45,272 nt of DNA, taken from assembly GCA_021847735.1 (NCBI GenBank), contig JAJZQD010000012.1:1-45272 (forward strand), read 5' to 3'. The position numbers and the translations under genes are program-made. Shown here piece by piece: positions 1 to 8,614 of the stretch. Position 1 is the first letter of the stretch. Each line of letters starts with the position of its first letter. Origin of the DNA: Bacillota bacterium (GTDB lineage: Bacteria; Bacillota; Thermincolia; Thermincolales; UBA2595). The notes beneath the pieces were generated by a model, which was not told where the DNA came from, did no database searches, and was given only the letters and a program-made list of their open reading frames with translations.

Positions 1-2
1 TG

Positions 3-2102
3 TTAAGCAGCGTTACGATCAAAAAAGTCTGTTTCGTTTGCCACGGGTATGCCGGGACCAGTATCTACAAGGTGGAAAACGAATTCTATAACTGGAGTGA
101 CGCCAACGTAGGCACCAGTGTTTACTCCACATCCCTGCACAAGGCGCTGGATCTTGATTCTCCGGGCAATAATGTCCTGACCTGCACGGACTGCCATGAC
201 CCGCACGGGACCAGGTGGGGAGGAGGCAACAATATCCTGCCTAAACTATTGGTGGCCAAAAACGTTTATGATGCTGTTTACACCTCTGCCAACGGGAACT
301 GGTACTGCCTGGCCTGTCACGGGTTCAGGGAGAATACCATGTTTGGTTCCTATTGGGATACCACAGGCGGACTCCACGATTGGGGCATGACTGTCTCAGG
401 GGGGGTATATTTCGGTGTCCACTACGATAATAGAATAAGCGCATTGCAGCCTGCCTCACAAACAAATATAACCTGTGTCAAGTGCCATGAGCGGCACGGT
501 TCGACTTATGCGTCACTGGAAGACCATACCCGGGCAAACGGGGAAGAAGACCAGTGCTACAAGTGCCACGGCAAGGACGCAAACTACAGTATGACGGCAG
601 GATATAACGTATACAGCAAAATTACATCCTCTGTTTCACAGCACAAAGTTGCGAGCATAGTTTATGGTACGGTTGAATGCTCAAGCTGTCATGGCCCGCA
701 TACTGTGAATAACACTGCTTTTGCCTCCAGCAGCGCCTCTACCTCGTCAGACATAAGCAATCCCGATAATACCAAAGATGCTTTTACTACTGCCAATGGT
801 GACATTACTAATTTCTGTCTTAAATGCCATGACGGTACGGGCCCTTCCAGAACTATTAATGCGACAACCAGGGTACCGTATGATGTGACATTTGTAGATA
901 TTGGATTTACTACCAACGGCGGTGGCTGGAACAAAGCCGGTCCCACGATTTCCTACAAGGATGCGAAGCACTACAACACCGGAAGTGTTATTCAGTGTAC
1001 CGATTGCCATGAATGGCATGGTACCGGATACGCATGGTTGGTTACCCGTCCGGAAGATGTGACTGACAGTACGGCCGGTGTCTGTTTCAAATGCCATGCC
1101 GGTTCAGGAGTCATACCCAATATTAACGCCCAGTTAAAACTCACATACAATCACCCGACTTTAACCATATCGGGGGTCCACAGCAACAGGGAGAATTATA
1201 ACGGCGGCATAAGTACGCGCCATGCGGAATGCTTTGACTGTCACGACCCGCATACAGTAAAGTCCACAACTGCCACCCAGATGGACCCGCTGGGCAATGT
1301 ATCAGGCGTGAAGTTTAGCAATACGGCTTGGGACAGTTGGGCATCAGCAACTGCGACAAGGGTATTTTTAGACCCGACTACAAATAACCGCCAGGCTTAT
1401 TTATGTTATAAGTGTCACAGTAAATATGCCGTGAACCAGCCGAACCCCACCCCCGGGTCTGTGGGATACACACCCGGTCAGTTTGCCCAAACCGACGTGG
1501 CTAAGGAATTTAACCCAAGCAATAAAGCGCGGCATGTTGTTGAAGGTACAAGTCAGATGCCGACATTTACATCTGGTTCGACATATTACTACGGTAAATT
1601 TGTAAATGGGTGGACTGCCACAAGTACAATGAAATGCACGGACTGCCACATGCCCGCAACAGGAGCCAAGGGACCTCACGGCTCATCCGCCAGGTTTATT
1701 TTGAAAGCGGCTTGGACCCCAACACAAACCGCCTCTATGACTTCAACCGACCTGTGCTTCCTATGTCATGATTACGCTTTTTACTATAGTGGTGGCAATA
1801 CCGGAAGCGCAACTCTTCGTTCTCAATTTAGCGGCGGAAGCAATGGTTACAATGGCCATGCTACTAAACATAAGGCCGGTAAACAGCATAATTGTTCCAA
1901 TTGCCACGGTGGGCTGCCTCACGGCTGGAAATATACAGACTCAGCTGGCGGAGGGCAGGCATTGTGGAGTAGTACTGATGCCAGGCCATATAAGGATGGA
2001 AGTTATTTAGGCGCTATACCCACCAATGCCACCAGGCCTCCGGAACAGTGGACTAGTCAGCACTCTGGCACCAGTTGTGGGAATACCGGCGGATGTACCT
2101 AA
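3..2102 (+). CDS. Multiheme c-type cytochrome, 14 CXXCH in the visible part (5' truncated by window)
   Basis: The reading frame is open from the first complete codon, and a CFVCH heme site lies upstream of the first possible GTG start at position 72, so the gene begins outside the window. About 700 residues are visible, with 14 CXXCH sites. Five of them continue as CXXCHxxH (DPH, ERH, GPH, EWH, DPH), the paired-CXXCH style. There is no internal membrane segment, so it is presumably an exported extracellular or wall-associated electron carrier with covalent heme. Its second half is collinear with the C-terminal part of the giant cytochrome at 11036-17080 (shared NGGGWNK, KEFNP and HGSS blocks), so the two are paralogues. 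Both end in a short tail with two cysteines (here SC..GGCT). A ResB/CcsA pair follows after a terminator. Partner and terminal acceptor are unknown. Confidence 0.93.
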   Translation, partial: LSSVTIKKVCFVCHGYAGTSIYKVENEFYNWSDANVGTSVYSTSLHKALDLDSPGNNVLTCTDCHDPHGTRWGGGNNILPKLLVAKNVYDAVYTSANGNWYCLACHGFRENTMFGSYWDTTGGLHDWGMTVSGGVYFGVHYDNRISALQPASQTNITCVKCHERHGSTYASLEDHTRANGEEDQCYKCHGKDANYSMTAGYNVYSKITSSVSQHKVASIVYGTVECSSCHGPHTVNNTAFASSSASTSSDISNPDNTKDAFTTANGDITNFCLKCHDGTGPSRTINATTRVPYDVTFVDIGFTTNGGGWNKAGPTISYKDAKHYNTGSVIQCTDCHEWHGTGYAWLVTRPEDVTDSTAGVCFKCHAGSGVIPNINAQLKLTYNHPTLTISGVHSNRENYNGGISTRHAECFDCHDPHTVKSTTATQMDPLGNVSGVKFSNTAWDSWASATATRVFLDPTTNNRQAYLCYKCHSKYAVNQPNPTPGSVGYTPGQFAQTDVAKEFNPSNKARHVVEGTSQMPTFTSGSTYYYGKFVNGWTATSTMKCTDCHMPATGAKGPHGSSARFILKAAWTPTQTASMTSTDLCFLCHDYAFYYSGGNTGSATLRSQFSGGSNGYNGHATKHKAGKQHNCSNCHGGLPHGWKYTDSAGGGQALWSSTDARPYKDGSYLGAIPTNATRPPEQWTSQHSGTSCGNTGGCT

Positions 2103-2160
2103 TAAAATCTGTATGGAGTCGTTTACATCGTGAACTAAACTGTTCTTACATGGTAGGGAT

Positions 2161-2202
2161 AAAAAGGGTATCGCCGGATTCGTTCCGGCGAAACCTTTTT
2201 TT
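2161..2202 (+). terminator. Rho-independent terminator after first cytochrome
   Basis: An 8-bp perfect stem (TCGCCGGA / TCCGGCGA, loop TTCGT) is extended by A-rich/T-rich flanks and followed by a run of T. It sits between the cytochrome stop and the ribosome binding site of the next gene. Confidence 0.85.
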
Positions 2203-2225
2203 AAAAGTAGGAAAGAGGAGTCCAA

Positions 2226-3551
2226 ATGACAGCTAAGAAAAAGGTGCTGAAATTCTTATCCTCACCTGTTTTGGCTTTATCAACTTTAGTGTTGATTGCT
2301 TTTTTGTTGGTTGTGGGCAGTAATCCCTGGATTAAATTTGGTTACCAAGATACCCAAAGTATATTCCACTCTTGGTTTTTTCTCACAGTTATCATTGTAC
2401 TGTTTGTTAACCTGCTCTTATGTGTATACCAGCAGGTTATAAGATTATTAAATAGAAAAGAATGGCCTTTAAACTTTTTGAAGGAGTTTGATATAAACAG
2501 ACAATTAGATGTCAAACAATTTTTGGGAACAGTAAGGAACTACGCAGCAGGTAAAGGCTATAAAAGTCAGGTGTTAAAAGGCACAGAGATTATTTGTTGG
2601 GAAAAAAAGAGACTCGGCATATGGGCCGCTGTTATTTTCCATGTTGGTTTAATAATTATTTGCATTGGAGTGTTTACTGAATTAGGATTTGCCTTTAATG
2701 GGCGGATTGGCATGGTACCGGGCCAGTTGTTTGAGGACCGGTTGGGAAGTTACCTGTCTGCTGAGGCTGGGCCTTTACACAGCCATAAGGAGGGGGCTTT
2801 TTCCCTTTACCTTCACGAGATTAAAATGAAATATAAGCAGACAGGCGTTTTTGCCAGTGCTGACGCATCTCTTATTGAAAGTGGAACCGAAGTATTCCGT
2901 CAAAATATAGCTGCCGGCACACCATTGAGGTTCAAATTATGGAATGTTTTTTTTGAGAGTTTCGGGTATTATATAAAAACCCACCTGACCATTGATGACA
3001 GGGAGTTCCCTTTAGATGTCGGATTATCAACAACGTTTCAAAAGGATTATGAAAAGTATTCCGAGGTTTTTAGATTAGACAAGACACCGTATTGGTTAAA
3101 CATTGAGTTTATTCCTGACAGGACATCTTATACCAATCACGAAAATCGATCGTACGAGCCTATTCAACCTTTTATCAATTTGATAGTACGTAAAACAGAG
3201 AACGGGAAGAACGAACAAATCTATCAAGGTCAAATCCCGCTAGGTGGCACTGCTGGATTTGACCGTGCCAAGTTGAAATTTGAGGAGTTTTATCCGTGGA
3301 TTACGCTAAACGCTAAAATGGAACCTGGCCTTTATATAATTTACGTTGGGTTTGTTATCGGTCTAACGGGATTAGGCCTCCTGTACTTATGGGTGCCGGA
3401 GTACATTTGCGTTAAATGGTTAGAAAAAGAAGGAATATTAAAAGTTGCCATCGGGGGGTATAAGACCAAGTACAAAAAGGAATTTCAGCTCTATTTGAAT
3501 GAATTCAGTAAAGAACTTGCAGAATTGTTGTCAAAGGAGGACCGGTCATGA
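2226..3551 (+). CDS. resB: ResB-like cytochrome c biogenesis protein (pair 1)
   Basis: ResB/Ccs1 is the partner of CcsA in system II cytochrome c maturation, which delivers heme to CXXCH apoproteins outside the membrane. The 441-residue protein has the family layout: TM1 about 14-32, TM2 about 51-70, TM3 about 130-150 with a conserved-type His near 139, a large extracytoplasmic domain, and a last TM near 375-397 followed by a cytoplasmic tail. The ATG follows a GAGGAG ribosome binding site at normal spacing. The stop overlaps the ccsA start by four bases (ATGA type), so the pair is translationally coupled. It sits directly behind a 14-heme cytochrome, which suggests a dedicated maturation role (inference). 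Two further pairs occur in the window. Confidence 0.9.
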   Translation: MTAKKKVLKFLSSPVLALSTLVLIAFLLVVGSNPWIKFGYQDTQSIFHSWFFLTVIIVLFVNLLLCVYQQVIRLLNRKEWPLNFLKEFDINRQLDVKQFLGTVRNYAAGKGYKSQVLKGTEIICWEKKRLGIWAAVIFHVGLIIICIGVFTELGFAFNGRIGMVPGQLFEDRLGSYLSAEAGPLHSHKEGAFSLYLHEIKMKYKQTGVFASADASLIESGTEVFRQNIAAGTPLRFKLWNVFFESFGYYIKTHLTIDDREFPLDVGLSTTFQKDYEKYSEVFRLDKTPYWLNIEFIPDRTSYTNHENRSYEPIQPFINLIVRKTENGKNEQIYQGQIPLGGTAGFDRAKLKFEEFYPWITLNAKMEPGLYIIYVGFVIGLTGLGLLYLWVPEYICVKWLEKEGILKVAIGGYKTKYKKEFQLYLNEFSKELAELLSKEDRS

Positions 3552-4378
3552 ACCAATTATATGAAATTGGCTTACACTGGGCTTCAGTAGCATTTTATGC
3601 CATAAGTGCCTGCTTTTTTGTGTACGGGTTTGTTTTTAAAAAGGAGAGAGCACTAAAATGGGGAGTTGCAGCGGCAGTTGCCGGGCTGATTCCTCATACA
3701 ATGGCTTTAGCGTTAAGGTGGTACTATACAGGGCACGGACCATACCTTAGAAGGTATGAAGTGTATTCTTCAGACGTTTTGATTGGTCTAGTTGTGTTCA
3801 CTATCGTTCAATGGCGTAAAACAACACTTAGACCATTGGGAGTGATAATTATGCCTGCTTCCTTTTTACTGATTGGGATGGCAGTTTTATCTTCCCCTGA
3901 AATCCGTCCGCTACCTGAAACGTTTCAAACCTTTTGGCTGTTTGTGCATATCTTTTTTGCCAAATTGGCGTACGGTTCTTGCCTTATAGCTACTGCATTG
4001 GCGGGGTTTTACCTGCTGGTTAACCGGTCTGGGTTTCAATCCGGCGGTTGGACGAGCAAACTGCCGGAACCTATGATTATTGATGAGTTGAGCTATAAAT
4101 TTACCGGCTTTGGTTTTATTATGATTGGTGTAATGATTGCTGCCGGGGCCATTTGGGCTAATGATGCCTGGGGCAGGTACTGGGCTTGGGATCCTGTCGA
4201 AACATGGTCATTAATTTCCTGGGTAATATACGGAATTTACTTACATCTTAGAAGGATACACGGGTGGAAGGGAACTAAAGCGGCTTGGTACAACATTGCC
4301 TCATTTGCTTTACTATTGTTTACCATTTTCGGAATAGGTTTGTTATATATATCTAACCATTCCCCCTATATGAACTGA
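3548..4378 (+). CDS. ccsA: CcsA/ResC-type cytochrome c synthase subunit (pair 1)
   Basis: This is a polytopic membrane protein of 276 residues with about eight hydrophobic segments. It carries the tryptophan-rich WWD heme-handling motif at about residues 208-220 (WGRYWAWDPVETW). Candidate heme-ligand histidines occur at about 50, 134, 233 and 270 in the expected segments. With ResB it forms the system II heme exporter/synthetase that attaches heme to CXXCH motifs on the outer face of the membrane. The start overlaps the end of resB. It is closely similar to the pair-2 protein at 18532-19353 (shared PEIR.LPETF, VHIFFAK and WDPVETWSLISW blocks). Confidence 0.92.
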   Translation: MNQLYEIGLHWASVAFYAISACFFVYGFVFKKERALKWGVAAAVAGLIPHTMALALRWYYTGHGPYLRRYEVYSSDVLIGLVVFTIVQWRKTTLRPLGVIIMPASFLLIGMAVLSSPEIRPLPETFQTFWLFVHIFFAKLAYGSCLIATALAGFYLLVNRSGFQSGGWTSKLPEPMIIDELSYKFTGFGFIMIGVMIAAGAIWANDAWGRYWAWDPVETWSLISWVIYGIYLHLRRIHGWKGTKAAWYNIASFALLLFTIFGIGLLYISNHSPYMN

Positions 4379-4398
4379 CAGTTTTTGAGGTGAATAAA

Positions 4399-4944
4399 AT
4401 GAGAAGATTATTTTTTGCCTTTCTGGCCTTATCGTTCATCTTTACAGGCGGATGTGCTAAACCGGACGAGACATTATTAAAAGATGCGATTCGGCAGTAT
4501 AATAAAAAACTTATTATTGCTTTAAAGTCTGACCCTGAAGTATTAAAAGACGTTGCTGTTGAACGAGATCGGGGAAGGATACAAATATATATGACCCAAA
4601 TGGCTGATGAGAATAAGATTATTGATAGTCAATTAAAATACATTAATTTTAGATCGATAAAGGTTTTGAATGACAAAGAGTGGCAAGAATTAATCAATCA
4701 ATACCGTCAGAGACATGAACGCGATTCGCGGGTTCCTAACGAAGGCTCTTTAACTGAGTATAAATCCGGATGGGCCCTGGTAAAAACAGAAGAACTGTGG
4801 AGTTATCAATATTTGGATATGCGGACCAAACAGAAAATTGATAAACCCAGCTTGTTACGTTACAGTGTAACCTATATTATGGTCCAAGAAGACAACAAGT
4901 GGAAGATAGCCGACGTTGAGTTTGAAGAGACACCAGCCAAATAA
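4399..4944 (+). CDS. Small exported lipoprotein, unknown function
   Basis: I do not recognise the family. The preferred ATG has a GAGGTG ribosome binding site 6 bases upstream; an in-frame GTG nine bases earlier overlaps that site and is less likely. The N-terminus is a lipoprotein signal (MRRLFFAFLALSFIFTGGC) with a TGGC lipobox, so the mature protein is probably lipid-anchored outside the membrane. The mature part (about 160 residues) is charged and soluble, with no CXXCH site. It ends in a pattern typical of NTF2-like or DUF4878-type lipoproteins (TYIMVQEDNKWKIADVEFE), which is only a resemblance. It lies between the ccs pair and the radical SAM gene and probably belongs to the same transcript. 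Confidence 0.75.
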   Translation: MRRLFFAFLALSFIFTGGCAKPDETLLKDAIRQYNKKLIIALKSDPEVLKDVAVERDRGRIQIYMTQMADENKIIDSQLKYINFRSIKVLNDKEWQELINQYRQRHERDSRVPNEGSLTEYKSGWALVKTEELWSYQYLDMRTKQKIDKPSLLRYSVTYIMVQEDNKWKIADVEFEETPAK

Positions 4945-4964
4945 TGCTAGAAAGGAGGCTGACC

Positions 4965-6458
4965 ATGCCGCAAAAACCAAAACTGCTTCTCATCACACCA
5001 CCGTACCACGCCGGGGTCGTCGAAGCCGCCGGGAGCTGGCCTCATATCGGGTTTGTATACGTTGCCGGGCATGTACGGGCCGCCGGGTTTGATGTGGAAA
5101 TATATGATGCGATGACCAAGGGTCACACCATCCAACAAATAAAAGAGCGTATCACCCTCTCAAATCCTGATATTGTAGGAAGTACAGCCTACACCTCGTC
5201 TATCAATGATGCTATGGAAGTACTACGGACGGCCAAAGAGGTTAATCCGCAAATAATTACCTTAATTGGCGGCATCCACGCCAATTTCTGCTATGAAGAA
5301 CTGCTGAGGGGTTACCCGGAGACACTAGACATCGTGGTCCGGGGAGAAGGAGAAGTCACAGTACCGGAGTTAATGGAAGTATTAGTCGGGGTGCCACGCC
5401 TGGCGGATGGGCGGGACTTTCCGTCAGACACCGGTTTGAGCAAGGTTTTAGGTATTGTCTACCGGGAGGACAGGAAGGTCCGGGTTAATCCGCCAAGGCC
5501 TTTTGTAGAAGACCTGGACTCTTTGATACCGGCTTGGGATTTGGTTGATTGGGCGGACTATTCCTTTTATGTCATGCCAGGTTCCAGACTCGGTATTGTC
5601 AATTCTTCCCGCGGCTGCGTCAATGAGTGCAGTTTCTGCTCCCAGCAGAAGTTCTGGCACCGCAGCTACAGGGAGAGAAAACCCGAGAAGTTTGTGGAAG
5701 AACTGGAATACCTCCGGGACACCTACAGAGTTAATGTAGTGATGCTGTCTGACGAGTATGCCACTCGCAACGGTGAGCGGTGGGAAAAAATCCTTGACCT
5801 GATGATTGAGCGGCAGACCGGTGTTTACCTGCTGCTGGAGACCTGTGTGGGTGACATTATCAGGGATGCCGACATTATGTGGAAATACAAAAAGGCCGGG
5901 GTGCTCCACATTTACGTAGGGGTGGAGGCCACCAGCCAGGACAAACTGGACCACTTTAAGAAGAACATCGCCTGCGAACACTCCAGGGAAGCTATCAGGT
6001 TAATAAACGAGGCCGGGATGCTGACCGAATGTTCCTTTGTGCTGGGGATGCCTGATGATGAACCGGGGCACATTGAAGAAACCCTGGCCCTGGCCAAACA
6101 CTACAACCCGGACTTTGCCCATTTCCTGCTGATTGCGCCCTGGCCGTATGCGGACATTTACGATGAACTCAAGGAGCATGTAGAGGAAAAGGATTATTCA
6201 AAGTACAATTTTGTAGAACCTGTAGTCCGGCCCAAAAACATGACGATGGAGGAGATTTCCCGGGCAGTCATTGACTGCTACCGGCGCTATTACATGGATA
6301 AGATCAAAGAGTATGACACTATCCGGGATGAGTTTAAAAGGGATTATCTACTGAGATCCATGAAGGTAATGATGGAAAACTCCTTTCTGGTTAGGCATCT
6401 CACCGGGATGGGTGACATCCCGGATGAGGTCAGGAAATATTTGGAGCAAAAGAACTAA
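4965..6458 (+). CDS. B12-binding domain radical SAM protein (BchE-like superfamily)
   Basis: The ATG at 4965 follows a perfect AAAGGAGG site 6 bases upstream; an in-frame ATG at 4944 overlaps the previous stop and lacks a site. The protein has 497 residues. Residues about 1-150 resemble a cobalamin-binding Rossmann domain (LLITPPYHAG, VGSTAYTSS, IGGIHANF, VVRGEGE). A radical SAM domain follows with the CxxxCxxC cluster motif near residues 217-224 (GCVNECSFCS), then a C-terminal helical part. The superfamily includes the anaerobic Mg-protoporphyrin cyclase BchE, methyltransferases and hopanoid enzymes; the substrate cannot be assigned from sequence. Its place between cytochrome and cytochrome-maturation genes makes a tetrapyrrole or other modification role plausible but unproven. 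Confidence 0.88.
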   Translation: MPQKPKLLLITPPYHAGVVEAAGSWPHIGFVYVAGHVRAAGFDVEIYDAMTKGHTIQQIKERITLSNPDIVGSTAYTSSINDAMEVLRTAKEVNPQIITLIGGIHANFCYEELLRGYPETLDIVVRGEGEVTVPELMEVLVGVPRLADGRDFPSDTGLSKVLGIVYREDRKVRVNPPRPFVEDLDSLIPAWDLVDWADYSFYVMPGSRLGIVNSSRGCVNECSFCSQQKFWHRSYRERKPEKFVEELEYLRDTYRVNVVMLSDEYATRNGERWEKILDLMIERQTGVYLLLETCVGDIIRDADIMWKYKKAGVLHIYVGVEATSQDKLDHFKKNIACEHSREAIRLINEAGMLTECSFVLGMPDDEPGHIEETLALAKHYNPDFAHFLLIAPWPYADIYDELKEHVEEKDYSKYNFVEPVVRPKNMTMEEISRAVIDCYRRYYMDKIKEYDTIRDEFKRDYLLRSMKVMMENSFLVRHLTGMGDIPDEVRKYLEQKN

Positions 6459-6483
6459 GTTACACCCAATTAAGCCATACAGT

Positions 6484-6512
6484 ACCGTGCATTGTTAAAT
6501 GCACGGTTTGTT
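6484..6512 (+). terminator. Probable terminator after radical SAM gene
   Basis: A perfect 10-bp stem (ACCGTGCATT / AATGCACGGT) with a four-base loop lies 25 bases after the stop and is followed by a T-rich but interrupted tract (TTGTTATTG). Confidence 0.65.
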
Positions 6513-6776
6513 ATTGTGTCTTGATTCCGGTCTGGGCACTAAGGGCAATCACGGTTATCATGATAACCGGCTATACATATTTCCCAGGTCAGGGAGTCAA
6601 TGGGTATAAATGAAATCAATGGTTAAATTGTCTACAATTTTCAGAAAGATTATCTCCCTTTTTAGCAGGAGTTTCAGGCTCATCCCCGAAATCACACTAA
6701 GTGCTTCTAAAAGTTAAAAAAAGTTCAAACTATTTAGAAACGCGCTAAGAAAGAAAAGGGAAAGGATGAAGGCGAA
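6513..6776. other. Intergenic region upstream of TPR-NHL-cytochrome unit
   Basis: I see no convincing coding sequence in this stretch. It contains the 18-bp palindrome listed separately. Near the downstream gene there is a second, spaced dyad TTCTAAA ... TTTAGAA (about 6704-6740). It probably holds the promoter of the downstream unit, but I could not pick a good -35/-10 pair. Confidence 0.5.
6552..6569. promoter_or_regulatory. 18-bp perfect palindrome, candidate operator
   Basis: CGGTTATCATGATAACCG is a perfect dyad with no loop, which suits a dimeric regulator better than an RNA hairpin. It lies in the only sizeable non-coding gap before the TPR/NHL/cytochrome unit. No regulator gene is adjacent, so the ligand and protein are unknown. 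Confidence 0.45.
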
Positions 6777-7409
6777 GTGGTTGCACCGAGGACAATTAGC
6801 TTAAAAAAAGCTATAGCCGTAATAATCATTAGTACAATTGCTTTCATTGCTTCCGGGGTAGCCGTAGGTTATACAATGTATTGGGATCGTTACGACCAGA
6901 GGCCTCAGTCCGTGAGAGACCAGGAAACCTTTCGGGCCCAGGTGCGGGTTAACCCCAAGGATGTTAATGCTCATCTGAATTTAGGGTGGACCTATTACGA
7001 ACAAGGTAAGAAAGAACAGGCACTCCAGGAATATAAAAAAGCCCTCAGCTTAGATAAAGGGAATATCGGGGCCATGTATAACATCGGTCTGGTGGATAAA
7101 GACATGAAAAACTATCAAGAGGCCGAGTTTCAAATGAAAGAGGTGCTCAAAAAGGCACCCCTTCATGAACTGGCGGCATATACCCTGGCCCAGGTGTACC
7201 GTGAGTCAAAACAATATGACAAGGCCAGAGCGCAGTATCAACAAGCCTTAAGGCTTTCACCTTCTTCGGCCAATGTGATGGCTGAACTGGGTATGGTTTA
7301 TGAAGCTCAGGGCAAGCAGGATGAAGCCTTAAAACAATACAGGGAGGCGCTTCGCTATGTGCCTGACCTGCAAGAGGCCAAAGAGGGAATCAAACGTCTG
7401 AAGCAATAA
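6777..7409 (+). CDS. Membrane-anchored TPR protein
   Basis: This 210-residue protein starts with GTG; the nearby ATG at 6766 is in another frame that stops quickly. One hydrophobic segment (about 10-32) anchors it, and the rest is predicted to face outward. Four tetratricopeptide repeats follow at about 57-90, 91-124, 125-158 and 159-192, with the usual pattern (LNLGWTYYEQGKKEQALQEY, LAQVYRESKQYDKARAQYQQ). TPR domains are protein-protein scaffolds, so a role in assembling or docking the neighbouring cytochromes and NHL proteins is plausible. It is the first gene of the TPR, NHL, 6-heme cytochrome, NHL, giant cytochrome series. Confidence 0.85.
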   Translation: MVAPRTISLKKAIAVIIISTIAFIASGVAVGYTMYWDRYDQRPQSVRDQETFRAQVRVNPKDVNAHLNLGWTYYEQGKKEQALQEYKKALSLDKGNIGAMYNIGLVDKDMKNYQEAEFQMKEVLKKAPLHELAAYTLAQVYRESKQYDKARAQYQQALRLSPSSANVMAELGMVYEAQGKQDEALKQYREALRYVPDLQEAKEGIKRLKQ

Positions 7410-7427
7410 TCGATTCAGCCCAAATCA

Positions 7428-7470
7428 GGGAAAGGGGTGAAGGCAGGGGGGACCTCCCTGCCGTAAAGAT
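7428..7470 (+). promoter_or_regulatory. Hairpin between ribosome binding site and start codon of NHL gene
   Basis: The start codon at 7471 has no normally spaced Shine-Dalgarno sequence. A purine-rich AAGGGGTGAAGG lies about 30 bases upstream. The bases in between form a 7-bp stem (GGCAGGG 7442-7448 / CCCTGCC 7456-7462). If folded, the hairpin would bring the purine tract to a functional distance of about 8 bases from the ATG. Confidence 0.4.
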
Positions 7471-8484
7471 ATGAGTCACGCAAAAAGTCTAGCACCACGG
7501 CAAATGAATATCCAAACACTGCTCAATATTATCCTGATTATTTTTATCGTGGTTGCCGGGTATTTCGGTTACTATTTCCTTCACAAATCAGCGCCTGACT
7601 TTGTCTCTGCCGCTGCTCCAGTTAATGTCTCAGTGCCGCCACACTTTCTTTTCAATTTCGGTGACCGCCCAAATCAGCCGGGTAGTCTAAACAAGCCCCT
7701 GGCTGTTGATGTGGACGACCGCGGTAATGTTTATGTAGCAGATACAGGCAACTCGGAAATTAAAGTTTTTAATTCCGGAGGGAAGTTTCTTTACAAGCTG
7801 GGCAAAGGCGGTAAAGCCCCGGCACTGCAAGGTTCGGCCGGGATTGCCGTTTGGCAGGACCGGGTTTACGTTACTGACGGTAACAACTTTAGGGTATTAG
7901 AGTACAGTACCGGCGGTAATTTTGTTAAAACTTTTGTCGACAAGAACCTTGGCAAAAAAGTCGGGGCCTTTGTTCCTGTAGGCGTCGCCGTAGGTCAAAA
8001 AGGCGACGTGTATATATCAGACGTGTTCTACCAAAGAGTGCTGGTTTTTGACCAGGACGGCAAGTTCAAGTTCCAGTTTGGTTCTCCGGGCAGTACACCA
8101 GGGAAGTTCCAGTACGCCAATGACCTGACGGTGGACAAAAACGGGAATGTCTACGTGTCTGATTCCAATAACAGCCGGGTAGAGGTTTTTGACCCCAAAG
8201 GGAAATTCCTGTATATGCTTGGCACTTCCGGTGGTGCAAAAGCCGATATGGCTCTACCGCGAGGTATTGATACAGATAAGAACGGCAGGATTTTCGTTGT
8301 TGACACCTTCCAGCACAAAGTACAGGTGTTTGACGGTAAAGACCGCGGTAAACTCTTATACACTTTCGGTGAAAAGGGTACAGACAACGGTCAGTTCGAT
8401 TATCCCAACGGAATGGCGGTTAAAGGGAACAGGTTTTTTGTAACCGACCGCGAGAACAACAGAATATCGGTATTTTCTTATTAG
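7471..8484 (+). CDS. Membrane-anchored NHL-repeat beta-propeller protein 1
   Basis: The protein has 337 residues, with one N-terminal hydrophobic segment (about 16-38, IILIIFIVVAGYFGYYF) and then an extracytoplasmic region with six NHL-type repeats (VDDRGNVYVADTGNSEIKVF, VDKNGNVYVSDSNNSRVEVF and four others). This predicts a six-bladed propeller, normally a binding or scaffolding fold; no catalytic motif is visible. A paralogue lies at 10010-10975, on the other side of the 6-heme cytochrome. The arrangement suggests docking or assembly partners of the cytochromes (inference). The start is uncertain because of the leader hairpin; an in-frame ATG at 7504 has no ribosome binding site. Confidence 0.87.
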   Translation: MSHAKSLAPRQMNIQTLLNIILIIFIVVAGYFGYYFLHKSAPDFVSAAAPVNVSVPPHFLFNFGDRPNQPGSLNKPLAVDVDDRGNVYVADTGNSEIKVFNSGGKFLYKLGKGGKAPALQGSAGIAVWQDRVYVTDGNNFRVLEYSTGGNFVKTFVDKNLGKKVGAFVPVGVAVGQKGDVYISDVFYQRVLVFDQDGKFKFQFGSPGSTPGKFQYANDLTVDKNGNVYVSDSNNSRVEVFDPKGKFLYMLGTSGGAKADMALPRGIDTDKNGRIFVVDTFQHKVQVFDGKDRGKLLYTFGEKGTDNGQFDYPNGMAVKGNRFFVTDRENNRISVFSY

Positions 8485-8486
8485 GC

Positions 8487-8516
8487 TTGACAAGGGTTAT
8501 TCACGGGTACTTGAAT
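8487..8516 (+). promoter_or_regulatory. Possible sigma-A promoter for 6-heme cytochrome
   Basis: TTGACA and TTGAAT are 18 bp apart, just after the NHL stop and about 100 bases before the cytochrome start. The -35 is perfect but the -10 is weak. Confidence 0.3.
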
Positions 8517-8614
8517 GCCAGCCTCCATGCCTAACACTTACCTGGAATTTGATCAGGATAGGTCCCTTTTCGGATTCAGGCTATCGACTTGTTCTAAGGA
8601 AGGAGGTGATTCAA

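Noticed and set aside
4944-6458. Calling the B12-radical SAM protein a BchE magnesium-protoporphyrin cyclase
   Set aside because: No other chlorophyll genes are present and the superfamily is functionally diverse; only the superfamily is supported.
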